Below the pieces are notes generated by a model. That model saw only the letters and a list, made by a program, of their open reading frames with translations. It was not told the DNA's origin and ran no database searches. The translations under genes and the position numbers were made by a program. 64,000 nucleotides of DNA from Microbulbifer aggregans (lineage in GTDB: Bacteria > Pseudomonadota > Gammaproteobacteria > Pseudomonadales > Cellvibrionaceae), in assembly GCF_001750105.1 (NCBI RefSeq), contig NZ_CP014143.1, positions 3,379,501 through 3,443,500 on the forward strand. Direction: 5' to 3'. Shown piece by piece: positions 18,435-28,200 of the stretch; position 1 is the first letter of the stretch; every line of letters starts with the position of its first letter.

Positions 18435-19556
18435 ATGTACTCAAGGGATGAAGCATGGCTGAAGGACACAGACGAACTGGTTTCCGGTAGTCAGCCCGAA
18501 AAGGCAATGGCAAGTAGTGAACCGGAAACTGAACAGGTAAAACAGCAGGCCGAACCGTCCGGGGAATCCGGCAGTACGCCGATGCAGAGCTATCTCAAGC
18601 ATCTGTACCGGCTCGACCTGCTCACTCCAGAGGAGGAACACACGACCACCTGCCTGTTGCGGGAGCTGGAAGACAAGATCATTGCACTGCTGCAAAAGCG
18701 CGGTGTGGAACTGGTCGACCTGCGCAGTGAAGGTGTAGAACAGCGAGGCAGCACCGGGGCCTACGACCACGGCCTGATCATCGCCAAGGCGGAGACACTG
18801 ATGGAGAAAGGGAAAATCTCCCAGCGTGACCGCACCGCTCTGCGCAGCCTCCTGCGCCGCTTTCAGGAGCAGCGCAAGAAGCTTATTCAATGCAACCTCC
18901 GCCTCGTGATCGCGATCGCCAAACGGTTTCGCAATCCCGCGGTGCCATTTATTGATCTGATTCAGGAGGGCAATGTCGGCCTGATGAAGGCCATCGAGCG
19001 CTTCAAACCACAGATGGGATACCGCTTTTCCACTTATGCCTATTGGTGGATCCAGCAGGAAATCCAGCTGGCGCTGCGCCGCAATGACGACATCGTGCGA
19101 CAACCGGCAAACGTTCAGGATGACCTGCGAGCGATTTATCGCGCGATCAGTGAACTTCGGTCCCGTGGCTCCGCCGCCTCCGACGAACACATCGCGACGC
19201 AGGCAGGCCTCGATCTGGAACGGGTACAGAGTCTGCTCAAGTTGCCCGGTCCCACCGGATCTCTCGACGATCCGGTAGCCGAGGACCAGAGCAGTACCAA
19301 ACTGGATTACGCGCCAGCCGATGAGATCTACAACACGGATGAACTGGTCACCAACCAGGAGCTCGCCGAGCGCTTGCGTGAAGCTGTGGAACGTTTGCCC
19401 CCGCGCCAGCGTACCGTGCTCAATCTGCGCTACGGATTGATCTCAGACAGGGACTGCTCCTTCCGCGTCATTGGCGAACAGCTGGGGCTCAGTCAGGAGC
19501 GTGCCCGTCAGCTGCACTCGGATGCCATCCGGCAACTGCGGCGACAGTGGCGCTAA
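18435..19556 (+). CDS. RpoS/RpoD-like sigma-70 factor, divergent group 2
   Basis: About 373 residues. After an acidic N-terminal linker it has region 1.2 (YLKHLYRLDLLTPEEE), region 2 (NLRLVIAIAKRF, then DLIQEGNVGLMKAIERF and RFSTYAYWWIQQEI), a region 3 and a complete region 4 (LPPRQRTVLNLRYGL and the SQERARQLHSDAI helix). Region 2.4 differs from RpoD and RpoS: after the WWI motif the usual R-Q-A-I-T becomes Q-Q-E-I-Q and the TIR-P segment becomes IVRQP. Promoter choice is therefore probably altered. Start uncertain: ATG 18435, or TTG 18420 with a better AGAAGG site. It is not clearly RpoS or RpoH. Confidence 0.85.
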   Translation: MYSRDEAWLKDTDELVSGSQPEKAMASSEPETEQVKQQAEPSGESGSTPMQSYLKHLYRLDLLTPEEEHTTTCLLRELEDKIIALLQKRGVELVDLRSEGVEQRGSTGAYDHGLIIAKAETLMEKGKISQRDRTALRSLLRRFQEQRKKLIQCNLRLVIAIAKRFRNPAVPFIDLIQEGNVGLMKAIERFKPQMGYRFSTYAYWWIQQEIQLALRRNDDIVRQPANVQDDLRAIYRAISELRSRGSAASDEHIATQAGLDLERVQSLLKLPGPTGSLDDPVAEDQSSTKLDYAPADEIYNTDELVTNQELAERLREAVERLPPRQRTVLNLRYGLISDRDCSFRVIGEQLGLSQERARQLHSDAIRQLRRQWR

Positions 19557-19612
19557 CCCCGCTACCATAAACCGTTCCGCCGTCGGCACTTGCCAAGCGG
19601 TTGCAAGCAGCT

Positions 19613-19653
19613 AGGCTGTTATCTGCTTATTCTCAACAAACAGATAACAGCCT
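19613..19653 (+). promoter_or_regulatory. 13-bp inverted repeat just before the pagL-like start codon
   Basis: AGGCTGTTATCTG (19613-19625) is exactly mirrored by CAGATAACAGCCT (19641-19653), 15-nt loop. It ends 12 nt before the ATG at 19666. No U-tract follows, so terminator action for the sigma gene is unlikely, and no Shine-Dalgarno is visible between the hairpin and the ATG. It is a candidate RNA control element or DNA operator. Confidence 0.5.
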
Positions 19654-19665
19654 GGTCTGCCCGCC

Positions 19666-20211
19666 ATGCGATTTTTCCCCAGCTTGCTATTTTGCATTTT
19701 GATGACAGCAAACCATGCCAGTGCCGAGCAGGAAGTAATTTTCAGCGCAGGCAAAGGGCTGGGCGATGCGCTGATCCAGCGAGATTCCATTTCCAGTGCG
19801 GAAATGGCCGGCATCAACTACGCGATCAATTTCGCTGAATTTCCTCTCACTACAGGACTCTGGCAATGGTGGGCTCAGGGCAGCTATTCCCACTTGCGCC
19901 TGAATTACCGCGGTGAGCGCCAGGAACAGAACGTGTTTGAACTGAAACCAGTTTTACGCTGGTATCCACGCCCACGTGCAGAAGGTTTTTTCGGAGAGGC
20001 CGGTGTCGGTGCAGCCTACCTGAGTGAAAAGAATTTCGGCGATATCGAACTCACCACCCATGGCAACTTTGCCCTGCACTTCGGCGCTGGTTATCGCCTT
20101 CAGGGCGGTTCAGTTGCGTCAGTGCGATACAGCCATTTCTCCAATGCCTATACCAACACACCAAATCCGGGTTTTGATTTCGCCTCGCTGAACTGGCATT
20201 TCAATTTCTGA
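19666..20211 (+). CDS. pagL: PagL-type lipid A 3-O-deacylase (acyloxyacyl hydrolase family)
   Basis: 181 residues: signal peptide (cleavage near SA-EQ, residue 20) and an eight-stranded outer-membrane barrel ending in aromatic Phe. The active-site segment YSHFSNA carries the His (157) and Ser (159) of the PagL H-x-S motif. An Asp (171) sits 12 residues after the Ser, where characterised PagL enzymes use Glu for the third triad member. PagL removes the 3-O acyl chain of lipid A and so tunes LPS surface properties. Neighbouring glycosyltransferases fit an envelope role. Confidence 0.82.
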   Translation: MRFFPSLLFCILMTANHASAEQEVIFSAGKGLGDALIQRDSISSAEMAGINYAINFAEFPLTTGLWQWWAQGSYSHLRLNYRGERQEQNVFELKPVLRWYPRPRAEGFFGEAGVGAAYLSEKNFGDIELTTHGNFALHFGAGYRLQGGSVASVRYSHFSNAYTNTPNPGFDFASLNWHFNF

Positions 20212-20370
20212 ACTCGCACGCGTCACCAAATAGTCATATTTCCATAAAACCTTTGTCATCGGTCACTGGCAACAATGTGTCCATAAAAAAGCGTGCCAAG
20301 GCGGCTACGCAATATACCGGCCCTGTCTAGCTCTCCGCGAGCCGACAAGCGCCGGACACGGAACTGACCA

Positions 20371-21417
20371 ATGATCAAAAGAATTTGCCACCTGATCGCC
20401 AGCCGCGAGTTCGACGGTCTGGCTCGCCACGTGGCGGTATTGTCAGGCTGGCAAGCGCGCAACACAGAAGCTGAGATCGCTGTCATTGCTCACCCCCGTT
20501 ACCGGGAGAGCCTCGATTCTTCCGTGCGATTTCTGGCACTCAACACCGATCGTGACCGCCACCATCCCAACCTGATCTGGCGCCTGGCCAGCCACCTCAG
20601 AGGTGGCGAATTCCAGATCGCGCATGGCCACGGCAGCAAGTCCGCCCAATTGCTCGCAGCGGTCAAGAAATACTCCGATGCACGCCAGGTCATCACCCGA
20701 CACAATTTGCGTCACCCACGCGACAAGCTGTCCAGCGCTTTCGATGCCCGGATCGCCATCAGTCACTCCGTAGTCGCGAATTCCCGACTCGACTGGCATA
20801 TCATTCCCAACGGTGCAGAGTCCGATGCCAACGCCTTGGCGATCCGCGAAAGACAAAACCTAGCTCACCCCCATCTGCTTTTTTCAAGCCGGCTGGTGAA
20901 GCTCTGCGGCCTCGACCACCTTCTGCTGGCACTCTCACGGCTCCCAGGGGTGAAGCTGACCGTCGTCGGTGATGGGCCCGAGAGTGACACCATGAAATCA
21001 TTGAGTGAGGATCTGAATCTCACTGATCGCGTCCGCTTCATGGGTGACCAGGCCTCACTGACGGAGTGGCTTTCTAGCGTGGACCTGCTGATTGTGACCA
21101 GTTGTGCCGGCCCCCCCCCATTCGACTGGATCGAGGCACTCCTGCACCGCTGCCCGGTCATCACGCCCAATACCGGCGACGCTGATCGTTACCTCCCGGC
21201 GGACTACCTACTCGAGAATATTCATCCACTCTATCTGGAGCAGAAACTGCGCCATGCCCTCAACAATCGCCAGTCATTGCCTGCCCAGTTCCATGACAGT
21301 TTCCGGCGAGCGGCCACCGAGCTCACCCTGAACTCCATGGGGCAGGCCACCTGGCATGTCTATATGCAGTTATTTGACGGGATTACCGAGGGCCACGCGA
21401 CCTCTGCCTCCCCGTGA
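20371..21417 (+). CDS. Family 4-type glycosyltransferase with a 9-C tract
   Basis: 348 residues, GT-B fold. The N-terminal acceptor domain includes HGHGSKSAQLL. The C-terminal donor domain has LLFSSRLVKLCGLDHLL, then VVGDGPE and the sugar-nucleotide-binding segment FDWIEALLHRCPVI, with Glu in the usual E-x7 position. It probably adds a sugar to LPS core or another surface glycan; substrate unknown. A run of nine Cs at 21111-21119 codes GPPP immediately before the donor motif, so a one-base slip would abolish the domain. It converges on another glycosyltransferase. Confidence 0.85.
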   Translation: MIKRICHLIASREFDGLARHVAVLSGWQARNTEAEIAVIAHPRYRESLDSSVRFLALNTDRDRHHPNLIWRLASHLRGGEFQIAHGHGSKSAQLLAAVKKYSDARQVITRHNLRHPRDKLSSAFDARIAISHSVVANSRLDWHIIPNGAESDANALAIRERQNLAHPHLLFSSRLVKLCGLDHLLLALSRLPGVKLTVVGDGPESDTMKSLSEDLNLTDRVRFMGDQASLTEWLSSVDLLIVTSCAGPPPFDWIEALLHRCPVITPNTGDADRYLPADYLLENIHPLYLEQKLRHALNNRQSLPAQFHDSFRRAATELTLNSMGQATWHVYMQLFDGITEGHATSASP

Positions 21418-21602
21418 GGGAAAGCCCGGTGCTGCAGATCACGCCCACAGGGCTGAGGAGTGGCGAGGGGAAGAAACGCGGGGAACTATCGACAGCCTCA
21501 GGGGGAGACGGGCTCGGAGAGCACTTCCGAAGTGCCCGATTTCACTATTGCTGCCGGCGAAAGCACCAGCATGCCACTGCCGCGCTCGCAGCCGGACGCA
21601 GG

Positions 21603-22694
21603 TCAGGCCCGAGCATAGAGGGCCAGCACACGCGCCGACATATCCTCGAGACTGAGACCATCCGAGACGACCTGGACGGGACGCTTGAGAACTTCCATGC
21701 TCGCCTCAAGCAAGGCCTCCGTGTCGCCGGCGTCTACGAGCCCCTGGGGGAAGCACTGTTGCAGCAACTCCGTGAGTCCCCCGAGGCGGTAGGCAATCAC
21801 CGGGCAACCCATTGCCAGCGCCTCGGCGGCAACGCGACCGTATGCAAGTGGCCGCTCACCCAGGCAGAAAGTAATGCGGGCACTGGCATAGAGTTCGCGC
21901 ATATCCCGGCGTGGCCCCATAAAGAGCACCTTATCACTCAAGCCGAGGTCCAGCGCCAGCCGCTCGAGTTTGCGCGCATACTTGACGTCACCCGGCGGCA
22001 CCTCCCCCACGATCAATCCAAACACGTCGTCACGCTGCTGGCCCAGCATCGATAACAGCTGAAGAAACTCCCGGTGCCCATTACCGGGGCTCAGCGCCGC
22101 AGGCATCAACAGCCAGTTTCTCCCCTCCAGCTGGGGGAAGTCATTCAACAAGCGCTGGTGCCAATACCCCGACACCGGCGCAGAGCGATCAAACTCGCGG
22201 GTATTTACACCACCGGGCACGATCTCTGGGGCAGAGGCCAGTTTCCTGCTGAATTGTTTGCGCAGCCTTTCCCCTGCAAAGCCGGAAACCGCCATAACCT
22301 GTTGGCCCGCAGCCATGATGCTGTTAAAAAAACCACCCCCATACAGGCGGTGTACCGAAGTGACGAACCGGGGGCGTTGTCCCTCGGGAATACCGCGGAC
22401 TGCGAGCCAGAGCAACCATCCGGGGAGCGGTGCGCGGGCGTGCACCACATCCACCTCAAGTTCCCGGATCAGCCTGCGCAGCCGCCGCACAAGCCTGAGA
22501 GACCACAGGGAGCGACGATCCAGTGGTATTTCAATGTGACGCGAGCCCCGTAACACCAGGCGATCCATCAATTCGCCACCTGCTGAGACTACGATCGACT
22601 CGTGTCCAAGGCGCACAAGTTCCTGGCCCAGATCGAGGGTGGCGCGCCCTTCCGGCGACTTATCGATTTGCGGCACCGCCTGTAATACCCGCAT
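21603..22694 (-). CDS. Family 4 glycosyltransferase
   Basis: 363 residues from MRVLQAVPQI; GT-B fold. The N-terminal glycine-poor loop (SPEGRATLDLGQEL) is followed by VVHARAPLPGWLLWL. The C-terminal domain holds the donor-side motifs PAALSPGNGHREFL and LAYGRVAAEALAMGCPVIAY, with the Glu of the E-x7-E signature. It resembles LPS core or O-antigen glucosyl/heptosyl-type transferases; acceptor unknown. It is oriented toward the glycosyltransferase at 20371 and divergent from the TraB-like gene. Confidence 0.87.
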   Translation of the reverse strand: MRVLQAVPQIDKSPEGRATLDLGQELVRLGHESIVVSAGGELMDRLVLRGSRHIEIPLDRRSLWSLRLVRRLRRLIRELEVDVVHARAPLPGWLLWLAVRGIPEGQRPRFVTSVHRLYGGGFFNSIMAAGQQVMAVSGFAGERLRKQFSRKLASAPEIVPGGVNTREFDRSAPVSGYWHQRLLNDFPQLEGRNWLLMPAALSPGNGHREFLQLLSMLGQQRDDVFGLIVGEVPPGDVKYARKLERLALDLGLSDKVLFMGPRRDMRELYASARITFCLGERPLAYGRVAAEALAMGCPVIAYRLGGLTELLQQCFPQGLVDAGDTEALLEASMEVLKRPVQVVSDGLSLEDMSARVLALYARA

Positions 22695-22897
22695 GATACT
22701 GATCAACCTTTGTACTTATTTTTTCCAAGATATCCCGCAGGCGATATTTTGCGCCATTCAGCAAATCCTGCCGAGTCATGCACCACATTTTTCACAAATG
22801 CTCCAGGTAAAACACCCCTCCCACTCGCTGAGACCGGCAGTGGAGCACTAAGATAATGGCCTGAAGGCAATAACAGAGATCAGACAGGAGACATACC

Positions 22898-23818
22898 ATG
22901 CCCCCTCATATTGCCGACCGAGGTATGCACGCTCGATCGCTGCTGACAGCATTCGGACTGCTACTGCTTTTGCTGTTTTCCAACGCATCCCGGGCTGCCG
23001 GAGACCAGGGGTTGTTCTGGGTGGCAGAAAAAGGGGATCAGCAGGTCTACCTGCTTGGCTCCATTCACCTGGCGACTCCAGATTTTTACCCCCTGCACAG
23101 CAGGATTCTCGAGGCTTTTGAAAGCAGCGATGCGCTGGCGGTGGAGGCAGATATTTTGCAGGCTGAGCGGGATCCGGCGCTGCAACAGCAAATTATGCGG
23201 GAGTCACTTTACACCGGCGGCAGAAGCCTGCGAGAAGACCTGTCCCCGGAGACCTACCGGCGGCTGCAGCAGTGGCTCTCCAGCCGGCAATTACCTGAGG
23301 CCATGTTCATGCGCCAGCGCCCTGCCATCGCGATGATCACGCTCAGCATGATGGAAATGCAGGCCCGTGGACTCGATCCCAAGTTCGGCATTGATCGCCA
23401 CTTTCTCCAAAGAGCTCACCGCCAGGGCAACAAGAAAGTGCTCGAACTGGAAGGCGTGCTGGAGCAGCTGGCGCTGCTCAACAATCTCGAAAACCCCGAC
23501 CTGCTACTGCGTCAGACCCTCGAACAGCTGCAGGATATCGACAAGTTGGTTCCAGAGATGATTTCAGCATGGAAAAGCGGAGATCCCGAGGCCATGCATC
23601 GCCTGGTGATCGCCGATGAACTGCGGGAAAACCCCGAATTTGCCTCGCTGTATGAGGTCATGTTTTTTAAACGCAACCGTAATATGGCAGCGGGGATATC
23701 CGCGGCCAGTGAGAACCACGACACGCTATTTGTCATCGTCGGCGCAGGCCACCTGGTTGGCGAAAAAAGCATTTTGAAAGAGCTGGAAAAGCGCCAATTT
23801 AGGGTTAGCGCACTCTAG
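22898..23818 (+). CDS. TraB/GumN family protein
   Basis: 306 residues with an N-terminal signal peptide or anchor (about 13-33, LLLLLFSNASRAAG). The family signatures are YLLGSIHLA near the N-terminus and VIVGAGHLVG near the C-terminus, plus a conserved Glu in AVEADI. TraB/PrgY/GumN proteins are proposed metallopeptidases related to Tiki; the bacterial substrate is unknown. The ribosome-binding site is GGAG. It sits 68 nt upstream of the porin gene and may be co-transcribed with it. Confidence 0.85.
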   Translation: MPPHIADRGMHARSLLTAFGLLLLLLFSNASRAAGDQGLFWVAEKGDQQVYLLGSIHLATPDFYPLHSRILEAFESSDALAVEADILQAERDPALQQQIMRESLYTGGRSLREDLSPETYRRLQQWLSSRQLPEAMFMRQRPAIAMITLSMMEMQARGLDPKFGIDRHFLQRAHRQGNKKVLELEGVLEQLALLNNLENPDLLLRQTLEQLQDIDKLVPEMISAWKSGDPEAMHRLVIADELRENPEFASLYEVMFFKRNRNMAAGISAASENHDTLFVIVGAGHLVGEKSILKELEKRQFRVSAL

Positions 23819-23886
23819 CCATTGCTAGACTCTGGATGTCCGCGTCATGCGGGCCCGCCAAAAACAGACGGTACATGGAGGTACCC

Positions 23887-25164
23887 GTGAACACTGCCCT
23901 GCCGATCAGCTTACTTCTCGGCGCCACCCTGAGCATTTCCGCTTGGGCAGACGAGGCAAAAACCAAAGGAGGCCTGGAGATTGTCTCTGACGATGGCAAT
24001 TTCTCTGCGGAGCTTGGTGGCCGCATTCACTTTGATACCTACCTTTTCGATCCCGACATCGAGGATCCTGTCAGCACCACCGAATTCCGGCGCGCGCGAA
24101 TCACCCTGCAAGGCGAGGCCTACACGTTTCAGTACAAACTGGAACAGGACTTCGCCGCCGGCAATACCTTGTCCGGGTACCGGGAAGTGTGGATTGGACA
24201 CGACTTCTACGGGGGCACCATCCGAGTCGGCCAGTTCAAACCATTCCGGGCCATGGAGGAGTTGACCAGCTCCAACGAGATCCTGATGCTGGAACGCCCC
24301 TTTACCACCGCCACGGGTATTTTTGATGGTCGGCAATTCCAGCAGGGCATTGGCTGGAACAACCATTGGGCCTGCTACACCGCCGGAGTCATGGCCTTCA
24401 ACTTACGCAACGCCGGCACACCCAGAAATGAAGGTGTCGGCGCGGCGGGCCGGTTTACCTGGGCACCGATCAATGAGGAGCTCAGCACCGTTCACCTGGG
24501 CTTCTCCTACAGCTATGAAAATGCGAACCGAAACTCGCTAGCACTGGAGGCGGATGCTGACTATGCCGGCCGACGCGGCCCCAGCCAGTTGATTGCCCTT
24601 ACCCCGGGAGACCGGGTGTTCTTTTTTGGTAACGTTGATGATGAGGAGTTCTTCCAGGGGCGCCAGGGTGGCTCGGTCGATATTGCAGGGCTAGAGCTGG
24701 CCGGCACCTGGGGACCGTTCTACGCGCAGATGGAATATGCGTATGGAAACTATGATGGCGATTATTTCCTTTCTGAACTGTTTTTTGAGGAGTTGTTCGA
24801 CGCTCCCCCAACTTTTGAGTGCGACCCGGACTTCGGCTGCTATATCGGTGACCAGGACGTGCACGCCTGGTACCTTCAGGGCAGCTGGCTGATCACCGGT
24901 GAGCACAAGCCCTACAACAGCAAAAAAGGCGTATTCAAGTCGGCCAAACCCACGAGCCCATGGGGCGCCTGGGAACTCACGGCACGCTACGAAGCCATCC
25001 AGAACGATGAAATCTCCGAGCTGGATGCCGACAGCTGGATTGTCGGCATCAATTACTACCACAACCCCAAAGTCCGCTTCATGCTCAACCTGCGCTTCGG
25101 CGATGACGACTTCACCGGCGACGGCACAGACCAGCTGGGCATTCGTGCACAGATGAGCTGGTGA
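23887..25164 (+). CDS. Phosphate-selective porin (OprO/OprP) family protein
   Basis: About 425 residues from a GTG (23887) that has GGAGG six nt upstream; the frame begins earlier but lacks a better site. A signal peptide ends near AWA-DEA. The mature barrel starts with NFSAELGGRIHFDTYLFD and has alternating aromatic strands and a C-terminal Trp (AQMSW), typical of OprP/OprO porins. These form anion-selective trimers, often for phosphate or polyphosphate. One extracellular loop has two cysteines (ECDPDFGCY), which may form a disulphide. Selectivity cannot be judged here. Confidence 0.85.
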   Translation: MNTALPISLLLGATLSISAWADEAKTKGGLEIVSDDGNFSAELGGRIHFDTYLFDPDIEDPVSTTEFRRARITLQGEAYTFQYKLEQDFAAGNTLSGYREVWIGHDFYGGTIRVGQFKPFRAMEELTSSNEILMLERPFTTATGIFDGRQFQQGIGWNNHWACYTAGVMAFNLRNAGTPRNEGVGAAGRFTWAPINEELSTVHLGFSYSYENANRNSLALEADADYAGRRGPSQLIALTPGDRVFFFGNVDDEEFFQGRQGGSVDIAGLELAGTWGPFYAQMEYAYGNYDGDYFLSELFFEELFDAPPTFECDPDFGCYIGDQDVHAWYLQGSWLITGEHKPYNSKKGVFKSAKPTSPWGAWELTARYEAIQNDEISELDADSWIVGINYYHNPKVRFMLNLRFGDDDFTGDGTDQLGIRAQMSW

Positions 25165-25189
25165 TTTTTTCAGTCTTACCGCGGACATA

Positions 25190-25216
25190 AAAAACGGGGC
25201 CGAGGCCCCGTTTTTT
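25190..25216. terminator. Bidirectional terminator between porin and oxidoreductase genes
   Basis: A perfect ACGGGGCC/GGCCCCGT stem (25194-25211, 2-nt loop) is flanked by A and T runs on both sides. It can end the plus-strand porin transcript and the minus-strand oxidoreductase transcript. Confidence 0.93.
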
Positions 25217-25236
25217 GTCACCAATTGCTGACCGAA

Positions 25237-28200
25237 TCAGCCAACCTGCTGCGCAGTAGTCGGGTCGAAGACCTCCACCGTGCCGACAGTGGCACCGGCC
25301 CCACCGCGCGGGTTCTCAAACCGCTCCAGCGCCGCATCCCGGAGCGCACGCGCCTTCACCAGATTCTCGTCCTTGACCGGGCCGTAGCCACGAATCAGGT
25401 CCGGGTAACTGAGCAGCTCGATGGCCGCGGCGTGATTCTCCGCATTAAGGGCACCAGTCACGCGGTCGACCAGCGCCTCATATTCACTGATCAGCTCTCG
25501 CTCCATCTTACGCTCCGCGGTATAACCGAACAGATCCAGTGGAGTGCCGCGCAGGAACTTCAGTTTCGCCAGCACACGGAATGCCTTGAACATCCAACCG
25601 CCGAACTTCATCTTGCGCGGCCGCCCCAGTGCTTTGTCATAGCGCGCCAGCAGTGGCGGGGCCAGGTTGAACTCCAGGGTGTAATCGCCGGCAAAGTTCT
25701 CTTTCAGCTCCTCGATAAAGCGGCCATCGGTATACAGACGGGCCACTTCGTACTCATCCTTGTAGGCCAAGAGCTTGGCATAGTTTTGCGCTACCACCTC
25801 GGCCAGAGCCTCACTACCCGGCACCTTCATAATCTCTGCGGATTTCACCCGGTCTACCACGGTGCGGTAACGGGCAGCCAGAGCATCGTTCTGGTAACCA
25901 CTCAGGTGGGCAGAGCGATGGGCGACAATCGCCTCCAGTCCTTCAGGGAGGCGCTTCTCCGTCTTTTCGGCTGACAACAACTGGTCCAGGGCTGGCCGGT
26001 TGCCCGCTGCGAGACGACCCGCTGCGAAGCCCTGCAGGTTGGCCTCGACTGCCACCCCATTCAGTTCGATGGCCTGCAGCAGGGATGCCTGATCCAGCGG
26101 AATCAGCCCCTTCTGCCAGGCAAATCCGAGCATAAAGATGTTGGCGGCGAGTGTATCGCCAAGCGCCGCGCTGGTCAGGCGGTGCCCCTCCACGGTATCC
26201 ATTTCACTGACAGCATCACGGATAGTATCCAGCACCGCCTGCGGCGAGTGAGTATCCTCTCGGCCGAGAACCGACGCTGCCGTGGGACTCAGATGGGTAT
26301 TCACCACTGCGCGGCTGTGGGTCTCATCCAGCTTGGCCAGACAGGCCGGCAGGTTGCCCGCGGCAATCAGGTCGCAGGCCAACAGCGCATCCGCGCGACC
26401 GTCGGAGATCCGCACTGCCTTCAGGTCCTCCGGGCGTTCACCAAAGCGAACATGGGAGTAAACTGCACCACCCTTCTGGGCCAGACCGGTCTGATCCAGG
26501 GTGCTGCTCGCCTTACCCTCGATATGGGCAGCCATGGCCAGTAGTGCACCGATCGTGACTACCCCGGTACCGCCAACGCCGGTCACCAGCAGGTTAAAGG
26601 GCTGCTCCAGTCCGGGCAGCTGCGGTCGATCCAGCTTTTCCGCCTCGGTGCGCAGCACATCGCCCACACCGGCACGCTTGTTCAGGCGTCCACCTTTGAC
26701 GGTGACGAACGATGGGCAGAAGCCGTTGACACAGGACATGTCCTGGTTACAGGAGGTCTGGTTGATCCTGCGCTTGTCGCCAAGCGCCGTCTCCACCTTT
26801 TCTACCGCGATACAGCTCGATTGCTGCACGCAGTCACCACAGCCCTCACAGACCCGCTCGTTGATAAACGGGCGTCCCTCGGCCTTGGGCAGCAGGCCCC
26901 GCTTGCGCTTACGGCGCAGCTCGGTGGCGCAGGTCTGGTCGTAGATAATGACGGTACAACCCGGCACCTCGCGCAATTCCTCCATCACCCGGGGCATCTC
27001 GTCCCGATGGCGGATATCCACCTCGCCGGGGAACTTCAACGCGCCGTGGTACTTGTCCTTGTTGTCCATGACCAGCACCACTTTCTGCACGCCCTCGGCG
27101 AGCACCTGGCGACAGATCATGTCCGGATGCAACTCACCGTCATGCGGCTGGCCGCCGGTCATGGCGACGGCGTCATTGAAGAGAATCTTGTAGGTGATAT
27201 TCACCTTCGCGGCGATGGACGCGCGAATGGCAAGAATGCCCGAATGGAAATAGGTTCCGTCACCGAGGTTCACGAAGACATGCTTCTCACTGGTGAATGG
27301 CGCCTGCCCTACCCAGTTCACACCCTCGCCCCCCATCTGGGTGAAGGTATAGGTCTCGCGATCCAGCCACTGGGCCATGTAGTGGCAGCCAATGCCCGCC
27401 AGAGCGCGGCTGCCTTCCGGCACCTTGGTGGAACGGTTATGGGGGCAGCCGGCGCAGAACATTGGCAGCCGGGATACGCTGGAGCCAGCCTGCCTAGAAA
27501 TACGCTCTGCCAGGGCATTCAGTCGCATCAGGCGGTGGCCTGCGCGCTCGTCGAGCTTATCGCCCAGCAGTTTGCCCAGTACCTGCGCCACTACTGCCGG
27601 CGATAACTCGCCATACATTGGCATCAGCGGACGGTCGTTTTCATCGACCTTACCGATGATGCGGGGGAAATTGGGGTCCTTCAGATGAACGTTGTACAGC
27701 TCTTCTTTGAGCTGTACCTCCATCAGACTCCGTTTCTCTTCAAGAACCAGCAGGTAATCCAGGCCGCGGGCAAACTCCTGAATGCCGGGCACATCCAGCG
27801 GATAGGTCATGCCCACCTTGAGGATACGGATGCCCAGCTCGCGCGCCTGCTGCTCGTCGATGGCCATGTCTTCCAGGGCCTGCATCAGATCCAGGTGCGC
27901 CTTGCCGGTGCTGACGATTCCCAGCGTCGCTTCCGGGTTATCCAACATCACTCTATTCAGGTGGTTTGCGCGCGCGAACGCCAGCGCTGCCGGCCGCTTA
28001 TAGCGCCACAGACGCGCTTCCTGCTCCAGCGGATTATCCTGCTTGCGGATATTGAGCCCGCCTTCGGGGCGCTCTACTTCGGGATAGGAAAACTGTACGC
28101 GGTCAGGATCCACCTCCACGGTGCACGCGCTGTCCATGTTCTCGGCCAGCGTGATCATCGCCACCCAGCAGCCACTGAAGCGGGACAGCTCCAGCCCGTA

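Noticed and set aside
21510..21545. Small GCACTT/AAGTGC hairpin between convergent glycosyltransferase genes
   Set aside because: Six base pairs, no U-run; too weak to call a terminator.
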